DNA from: Gammaproteobacteria bacterium
GTDB taxonomy: Bacteria; Pseudomonadota; Gammaproteobacteria; Chromatiales; Chromatiaceae
Assembly (NCBI GenBank): GCA_024277555.1
Contig: JAJRUY010000254.1
Coordinates: 1-8,724, forward strand
Reading direction: 5' to 3'
DNA length: 8,724 bases
Shown here in pieces: positions 5,140 through 8,724 of this stretch (its first letter is position 1; each line of letters starts with the position of its first letter). Below the pieces are notes generated by a model. The model saw only the letters and a program-made list of their open reading frames with translations, was not told the DNA's origin and ran no database searches. The translations under genes were made by a program, and so were the position numbers.

Positions 5140-6657
5140 TCAGGATTGTTGTCTCGGGGTATCCATGCGCCGGTAGCCGATGGCCTCGGTGACATGCTTC
5201 AGTTCGATGCCGGCTTTCTGTTCCAGATCGGCAATGGTGCGTGCCACCCGCAGAATTCGATGGTAGGCGCGGGCTGACAGCCCCAGCTTGTCCATGGCCC
5301 GTATCAGCAGGGCGCGGCTGGCTTGATCCAGCTTGCAATGCTGTTCCAGTGCGTCGTTCTGCAAATGCGCATTGTTGCAGCTCTGGCGTTGCAACTGCAA
5401 CTTATGGGCGGCGATGACTTTCTCCCGAATCCGGGTGCTGGTCGGGGCGTTCTCTGATTTTGAAAGAATGGTCTCGGCGGCTTGTGCAGGAACCTGTACC
5501 TGCAGGTCGATGCGATCCAGCAAGGGGCCGGAGATTCTGCCCTGATAGCGGGAAACCTGCTCTGCCGTGCAGCGGCAGGCCTTGATTGGGTCACCCAGGT
5601 GGCCGCAGGGGCAGGGGTTCATGGCGGCGACCAGTTGAAAACGGGCGGGGTATTCGGCGCTGCGGATGGCGCGGGAGATGCTGATGGTGCCGGTTTCCAT
5701 CGGCTCTCGCAATACATCCAGTACGCCTCTGGGGAATTCGGCAATCTCATCCAGGAACAAAACTCCGTTGTGGGCCAAGCTGATTTCGCCAGGACGGGGA
5801 TTGCTGCCGCCACCGACCAGGGCGACGGCAGAGGCGGTGTGGTGTGGATGTCGATACGGACGCTGTTTCCAGCGCCGGGGATTAAAAGCCAGGCCACTGA
5901 TGGATTGGATCATGGCATGCTCCAGTGCCTGGCTTTCTGTCATCGGCGGCAAGATGCCGGGCAGGCGGCTGGCGAGCATGGACTTGCCGCTGCCGGGTGG
6001 GCCGCTGAATACCAGATTGTGGGCTCCGGCGGCTGCGATAACAAGGGCGCGCTTGGCTTGTGCCTGACCCCGAACGTCGGCCAGATCGGGCATGTCAGCA
6101 TAGCTGCTTTCCTCCCGCACCAGCGCAAGCCCCGGCTGCAACTGCGATCTGCCGCACAGGTGATTGCTCAGTTGCAGCAGATGCTCAACCGGATACAGGC
6201 AGCTTTTCTGGATCAGGCTGGCTTCCGCCAGATTGGCAAGGGGCAGGAACAGGTCATGTCCTGCTTCGCGGGCGGCGATGGCAGTGGGCAGGGCGCCGGT
6301 TATGGGGCGGATATCCCCGGACAGATTCAGTTCGCCGGTGAATTCGCACTCTTTCAGTGCCTCCTGAGGAATTTGTCCGGAAGCGGCGAGAATGCCGATG
6401 GCGATGGGCAGGTCGAAGCGTCCGCCTTCCTTGGGGAGGTCTGCGGGCGCGAGATTGACGGTGATGCGCCGGGCGGGAAACTCATAACCGGAGTTGATCA
6501 AGGCGCTGCGCACCCGGTCGCGGCTTTCCTGCACGGCCTTTTCCGGCAGGCCGACGATGGCGAAGGCGGGCAGGCCGTTGGCCAAGTGGACTTCTACGGT
6601 AACAAGCGGGGCTTCAATGCCGACGCTGGCGCGGCAATAGGTGGTTGCGAGTGACAT
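5140..6657 (-). CDS. comM: YifB/ComM family Mg-chelatase-like AAA+ ATPase, branch-migration helicase of natural transformation
   Basis: At 505 residues this is full length for the family. The N-terminal domain (1-170), with NGLPAFAIVGLP and the PADLPKEGGRFDLPIA stretch, is the Lon-protease-like ChlI fold. The AAA+ core has Walker A GPPGSGKS (219-226), Walker B GVLFLDE (298-304) and a sensor region near LLDRIDL (379-385). Between them a CPC(349-351)...CRC(361-363) cluster gives four cysteines placed to bind zinc. The C-terminal helical domain (about 440-500) includes GLSARAYHRILRVARTIADLE. ComM hexamers drive branch migration of the three-stranded intermediate when incoming single-stranded DNA recombines with the chromosome. 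All catalytic motifs look intact. GGAAGG precedes the ATG at 6657. It lies 28 bases after ubiK, probably in one operon. No other competence gene is in the window, so this does not prove natural competence. Confidence 0.95.
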   Translation of the reverse strand: MSLATTYCRASVGIEAPLVTVEVHLANGLPAFAIVGLPEKAVQESRDRVRSALINSGYEFPARRITVNLAPADLPKEGGRFDLPIAIGILAASGQIPQEALKECEFTGELNLSGDIRPITGALPTAIAAREAGHDLFLPLANLAEASLIQKSCLYPVEHLLQLSNHLCGRSQLQPGLALVREESSYADMPDLADVRGQAQAKRALVIAAAGAHNLVFSGPPGSGKSMLASRLPGILPPMTESQALEHAMIQSISGLAFNPRRWKQRPYRHPHHTASAVALVGGGSNPRPGEISLAHNGVLFLDEIAEFPRGVLDVLREPMETGTISISRAIRSAEYPARFQLVAAMNPCPCGHLGDPIKACRCTAEQVSRYQGRISGPLLDRIDLQVQVPAQAAETILSKSENAPTSTRIREKVIAAHKLQLQRQSCNNAHLQNDALEQHCKLDQASRALLIRAMDKLGLSARAYHRILRVARTIADLEQKAGIELKHVTEAIGYRRMDTPRQQS

Positions 6658-6685
6658 AACCTTCCGTGGTTTGTTGGTATGGAAA

Positions 6686-6937
6686 TTATTTGTCTTTTAA
6701 TATTTTTTCCAGTTCCGAGACCTGCTTTTCCAGGGCTTCCACCTTGGCTCTGGTGCGCATCAGCACTGCCTGCTGGATGTCGAATTCTTCCCGGGTGACC
6801 AGGTTCAGTTTGCCCAGCATGCTTTCCATGCCACTGTGCAGGTTGTGCTGCAGGTCGTGTTGCAGGGCCTGCAGTCCTTTGGGCAGGGTGTCGCCAACCT
6901 TGCTGGAGATGTCATTGAGAATCTTTGGGTCAATCAT
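6686..6937 (-). CDS. ubiK: UbiK accessory factor of ubiquinone biosynthesis (BMFP domain)
   Basis: The predicted protein has 83 residues. It begins MIDPKILNDISSKV, contains LPKG and LVTREEFDIQQAVLMRTR, and ends in a charged coiled coil (about 50-83). This matches UbiK/YqiC, except that the E. coli protein has a longer C-terminal tail. UbiK binds UbiJ and helps the Ubi metabolon make coenzyme Q. It also has an N-terminal amphipathic helix and a C-terminal trimerising coiled coil that associate with membranes. ATG at 6937 is chosen because family members begin MIDPK; a GTG three codons upstream (6946) is in frame but neither start has a clear Shine-Dalgarno. It is the first gene of the leftward block, 28 bases before comM and divergent from torF-glnK-amtB. 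Confidence 0.92.
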   Translation of the reverse strand: MIDPKILNDISSKVGDTLPKGLQALQHDLQHNLHSGMESMLGKLNLVTREEFDIQQAVLMRTRAKVEALEKQVSELEKILKDK

Positions 6938-6972
6938 CGAGATCACGAAAACATTGCTGTTGATCCGGGCAG

Positions 6973-7000
6973 ACTAAACCACGATCGAAGTGTTTGTCCA
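6973..7000 (-). promoter_or_regulatory. Possible sigma-70 promoter of ubiK-comM
   Basis: On the minus strand TGGACA (6995-7000, five of six to the -35 consensus) and TTTAGT (6973-6978, four of six to the -10) are separated by 16 bases. Transcription would start about 30 bases before the ubiK ATG. It is the only plausible pair I find there, but the match is modest. Confidence 0.35.
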
Positions 7001-7024
7001 GCAGGGAATTTCCCCGGCAAATAT

Positions 7025-7041
7025 TGCACCAAGCTGGTGTT
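7025..7041 (+). promoter_or_regulatory. NtrC (GlnG) enhancer site 1
   Basis: TGCACCAAGCTGGTGTT fits the NtrC consensus TGCACC-N5-GGTGCA at ten of twelve half-site positions: the left half is perfect and the right half is GGTGTT. It is very close to the strong NtrC sites known from glnA promoters. The centre (7033) is about 140 bases upstream of the start predicted from the sigma-54 promoter at 7146, a normal enhancer distance. Confidence 0.75.
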
Positions 7042-7054
7042 GCCGGACGTACTG

Positions 7055-7071
7055 CGCTTCAAATTGGTGCG
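7055..7071 (+). promoter_or_regulatory. Weaker NtrC-like site 2
   Basis: CGCTTCAAATTGGTGCG has a good right half (TGGTGCG) and a poor left half. Its centre (7063) is 30 bases, about three helical turns, from site 1 and near -110 from the predicted start. NtrC often binds such pairs cooperatively, with one weaker member. Without the stronger neighbour I would not have called it. Confidence 0.45.
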
Positions 7072-7088
7072 TTTATTCCTGTTGGTGT

Positions 7089-7103
7089 CAGGGATGCTCC
7101 CTG
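7089..7103. repeat. Perfect 15-bp inverted repeat between NtrC sites and IHF site
   Basis: CAGGGA-TGC-TCCCTG has six-base perfect arms. It is not followed by a T-run on either strand and lies in the enhancer-promoter interval. An additional regulator site or a chance hairpin are both possible. Confidence 0.4.
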
Positions 7104-7113
7104 GGATTCTGGT

Positions 7114-7126
7114 TAACTAGTTGAAA
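7114..7126 (-). promoter_or_regulatory. IHF-like bending site between enhancer and sigma-54 promoter
   Basis: TAACTAGTTGAAA fits the reverse complement of the IHF consensus (YAANNNNTTGATW) with one mismatch. It is followed at once by an A-tract and alternating AT stretch (7132-7147), as is common beside IHF sites. Its centre is near -53 from the predicted start. IHF often bends DNA here so that NtrC can touch sigma-54 RNA polymerase. Confidence 0.5.
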
Positions 7127-7147
7127 TTTCGTAAAAAAATATATATT
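7121..7147 (+). promoter_or_regulatory. Possible secondary sigma-70 promoter of torF-glnK-amtB
   Basis: TTGAAA (7121-7126) and TATATT (7142-7147) each match five of six consensus positions, but the 15-base spacer is short. It overlaps the IHF-like site and the upstream edge of the sigma-54 promoter. It could give a low basal level of transcription that is blocked when the nitrogen-stress complex is assembled. The AT-rich context makes chance matches likely. Confidence 0.25.
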
Positions 7148-7162
7148 GGCACAGTACATGCT
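7146..7162 (+). promoter_or_regulatory. Sigma-54 (RpoN) promoter of torF-glnK-amtB
   Basis: TTGGCACAGTACATGCT matches the consensus YTGGCAC-N5-TTGCW. The -24 TTGGCAC is perfect and the -12 is ATGCT. The invariant GG (7148-7149) and GC (7160-7161) are exactly ten bases apart. The predicted start is near 7173, giving a leader of about 37 bases that holds only the ribosome-binding site AGGAG (7197-7201). The NtrC sites and IHF-like site upstream strongly support the call. Confidence 0.82.
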
Positions 7163-7209
7163 TAGACAAGGCATCACTTTTCTACCAAACAATTCCAGGA
7201 GTACTTGCG

Positions 7210-7896
7210 ATGATGAAGAAAAAACTGGCCATTGCCTGCGGAGCCATTCTGCTGGGTGCAACTTCCATGGTGCAAGCAGAGCTAACCGCCAATATCGGCG
7301 CTACCAGCAACTATCTGTGGCGTGGCGCTTCTCAAACCGGTGATGATGCTGCAATATCCGGCGGCATCGATTGGGGCCATGAAAGCGGTTTTTATCTGGG
7401 CACCTGGGCCTCAAATATAGATTGGGGCAATGGTTCCGGTACAGAAGTGGATTTCTATGGCGGTTTTGCCGGTGAGGTTGGTGCTTTCGGTTATGACCTC
7501 GGCCTGATCTATTACTACTACCCGACATCCGGCTACGAGGATTCCAACTTTCTTGAACTGAGCCTGAGCGGCTCCTGGGAATTTCTCGAAGCGGGTCTGG
7601 CCTATACCCTGGATGGCGATGCGGACAGTGATGCAGCGTTCTCCGATGGCGATATCTATTACTACCTTTCCGCCGGTTTTGAAGTGGCTGAAACCTGGAG
7701 CATAGGCGCTACCGTTGGTCATTACGATTTCGATACCAGTAAGGCGTTTGGTGATGTCGATTACAGCCATGGCCAAATCGATGTGACCAAAAGTGCTGGT
7801 GACTGGGGCGATTTCACCATGACGGTTTCCAAAGCGCAGGAAGAGTCCGGTAGTGATGACACCAAGTTCGTCGTTTCCTGGGCCAAGTCCTTCTGA
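7210..7896 (+). CDS. TorF family putative outer-membrane porin (Gcw_chp type)
   Basis: The protein has 228 residues with a signal peptide (MMKKKLAIACGAILLGATSMVQA, cleaved after A23). The mature N-terminus ELTANIGATSNYLWRGASQT is the hallmark start of the TorF/TIGR02001 (Gcw_chp) family. The rest alternates short aromatic-rich beta strands (FYLGTWASN, VDFYGGFAG, YDLGLIYYYYP, FLELSLSGSW, DIYYYLSAGFE) with Gly/Asp turns, and the chain ends in Phe, as outer-membrane barrels do. AGGAG lies eight bases before the first ATG; the ATG at 7213 is possible but has poorer spacing. It is the first gene after the sigma-54 promoter and ends 14 bases before glnK, so it should be made under nitrogen limitation. 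I infer an outer-membrane entry route for ammonium or small nitrogen compounds. The family's substrate is not established and the name TorF does not show a TMAO role here. Confidence 0.88.
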   Translation: MMKKKLAIACGAILLGATSMVQAELTANIGATSNYLWRGASQTGDDAAISGGIDWGHESGFYLGTWASNIDWGNGSGTEVDFYGGFAGEVGAFGYDLGLIYYYYPTSGYEDSNFLELSLSGSWEFLEAGLAYTLDGDADSDAAFSDGDIYYYLSAGFEVAETWSIGATVGHYDFDTSKAFGDVDYSHGQIDVTKSAGDWGDFTMTVSKAQEESGSDDTKFVVSWAKSF

Positions 7897-7910
7897 GCAG
7901 GAGAGAAGCA

Positions 7911-8249
7911 ATGAAACTGGTAACAGCAATTATAAAACCGTTCAAACTGGATGATGTGCGTGAAGCGCTGTCCGAAGTGGGCGTGGCGGGGATCACGGTT
8001 ACGGAAGTAAAGGGTTTTGGCCGCCAGAAAGGCCATACCGAACTGTATCGAGGCGCGGAATATGTAGTGGATTTTCTGCCCAAGATCAAGCTGGAAGCGG
8101 CGGTGGGTTCGGATCAGGTGGAGCAGGTTATCGAAGCCATTGTCAATGCGGCGCGTACCGGCAAAATTGGTGACGGGAAGATCTTCGTCACCGAAGTCGA
8201 GCAAACCATTCGTATCCGTACCGGCGAGACCGGCACGGAAGCGTTGTAG
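7911..8249 (+). CDS. glnK: PII nitrogen regulatory protein GlnK
   Basis: The 112-residue protein is full length for PII. It starts MKLVTAIIKPFKLDDV, and the T-loop carries GRQKGHTELYRGAEY with Tyr51, the residue uridylylated by GlnD. The B-loop ARTGKIGDGKIFV (about 82-94) binds ATP/ADP, and the C-loop tail is RIRTGETGTEAL. PII trimers sense 2-oxoglutarate, ATP/ADP and, through GlnD, glutamine. When nitrogen is sufficient, unmodified GlnK plugs AmtB at the inner membrane. GlnB and GlnK are hard to separate by sequence; the gene next to amtB under a nitrogen-type promoter points to GlnK. AGGAG lies seven bases before the ATG, and the ammonium channel gene follows after 11 bases. Confidence 0.96.
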   Translation: MKLVTAIIKPFKLDDVREALSEVGVAGITVTEVKGFGRQKGHTELYRGAEYVVDFLPKIKLEAAVGSDQVEQVIEAIVNAARTGKIGDGKIFVTEVEQTIRIRTGETGTEAL

Positions 8250-8260
8250 CGGGGGAGATG

Positions 8261-8724
8261 ATGGAAAACAATATCTTTGAACTGCAATATGCCATGGATA
8301 CCTTTTATTTTTTGGTAATGGGTGCCCTGGTGATGTGGATGGCCGCTGGCTTCTCCATGCTCGAAGCCGGTCTGGTGCGCTCCAAGAACACGGTGGAGAT
8401 TCTTACCAAGAATATCTCCCTGTATGCGGTTTCCTGCATCATGTACATGGTGGCGGGTTATGCGATCATGTATGGTGGCAACTATTTGTTGAACGGGCTG
8501 GCCGGGGGTGAATCTCTGGTTGATGATGCGCTGAAAAGCATGTCTGAGCGTGAAGATGGGTTTGGCGGCGGATCCGTATACTCCACTGCCTCCGACTTCT
8601 TCTTTCAGGTGGTGTTCGTGGCTACCGCCATGTCCATCGTATCCGGTGCCGTGGCCGAGCGCATGAAGCTGTGGGCTTTCCTGCTCTTCGCTGTGGTCAT
8701 GACCGGCTTCATCTATCCGATGGA
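8261..8724 (+). CDS. amtB: Ammonium channel AmtB (N-terminal part, cut by window edge)
   Basis: The first 154 codons of an Amt/Mep/Rh ammonium transporter are present. Visible features are a first membrane helix with the family motif AAGFSMLEAGLVRSKNTVEILTKN (residues about 28-51), a second helix VSCIMYMVAGYAIMYGG, a periplasmic loop with GGGSVYSTASDFFFQ, and a third helix ending in VSGAVAERMK, also a family signature. The chain begins directly with the mature helix rather than with the longer cleaved leader of E. coli AmtB. Amt trimers pass ammonium across the inner membrane and are gated by GlnK. ATG at 8261 is preferred because the purine-rich GGGGGAG ends three bases before it; the ATG at 8258 would abut that element. 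The pore histidines lie beyond the window. Confidence 0.95.
   Translation, partial: MENNIFELQYAMDTFYFLVMGALVMWMAAGFSMLEAGLVRSKNTVEILTKNISLYAVSCIMYMVAGYAIMYGGNYLLNGLAGGESLVDDALKSMSEREDGFGGGSVYSTASDFFFQVVFVATAMSIVSGAVAERMKLWAFLLFAVVMTGFIYPM

Noticed and set aside
5482..6654. A 390-codon open frame on the plus strand opposite comM
   Set aside because: It is an antisense shadow of a gene with all catalytic motifs intact. The translation is Gly/Ala/Gln-rich without domains.
7004..7014. GGGAATTTCCC symmetrical element in the divergent region
   Set aside because: The arms are only five bases and it resembles no bacterial regulator site I know. The likeness to a eukaryotic NF-kB site is coincidence.
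7053..7071. Reading of TGCGCT and GGTGCG as a strong NtrC palindrome
   Set aside because: The spacer would be seven bases instead of five. Only the alternative register with a weak left half has correct spacing, so the site is listed as weak.
1..8724. A hidden defence system, mobile element or CRISPR array
   Set aside because: No transposase, integrase, nuclease, phage gene, direct-repeat array or attachment-site pair was found. The genes are mostly conserved chromosomal ones, and the interest lies in regulation and in the exported proteins.

Overview
The window looks like a chromosomal segment of a Gram-negative gammaproteobacterium of moderate GC content. Every recognisable housekeeping protein is of the gammaproteobacterial kind: a full-length YheS-type ABC-F ATPase, ComM/YifB, UbiK, GlnK and AmtB. 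There are exported and outer-membrane proteins, a c-type-haem sensor and a periplasmic DsrE-like protein. That mix would suit a respiratory or sulfur-metabolising bacterium, but the sequence does not prove this lifestyle. I see no insertion sequence, phage gene, tRNA, rRNA or CRISPR array.

Layout. Bases 1-6937 are all transcribed leftwards (minus strand) and 7210-8724 rightwards. Reading leftwards from the divergent intergenic region: ubiK (ubiquinone biosynthesis accessory factor) and comM (helicase of natural transformation) form a tight pair. A small exported DsrE-family protein follows, with its own probable extended -10 promoter. Next comes a 200-base gap with three consecutive hairpins, one with perfect 16-bp arms, and a candidate CRP-type class II promoter. 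That promoter would drive a secreted right-handed parallel beta-helix protein ending in FLFADGFE. Then come yheS and, after 150 bases, the first 205 codons of a membrane sensor with a periplasmic CxxCH haem-binding motif. The sensor is cut by the left edge of the window.

The rightward block is torF-glnK-amtB: a TorF-family putative outer-membrane porin, a PII signalling protein with the uridylylatable Tyr51, and the start of an ammonium channel (cut by the right edge). Gaps are 14 and 11 bases and each gene has a plausible ribosome-binding site, so this is one operon.

The most informative non-coding stretch is the 272-base divergent region 6938-7209. It holds a sigma-54 promoter with the canonical GG-N10-GC spacing, an NtrC enhancer site very close to the classical glnA sites, a weaker second NtrC-like site 30 bases downstream, and an IHF-like site followed by an A-tract between enhancer and promoter. 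Measured from the predicted start, the NtrC sites lie near -140 and -110, close to the enhancer geometry described for the Escherichia coli glnA promoter. The inference is that the outer-membrane protein is made together with GlnK and AmtB under nitrogen limitation, as one envelope-spanning ammonium-acquisition unit. All site calls were made by eye and have not been tested statistically.
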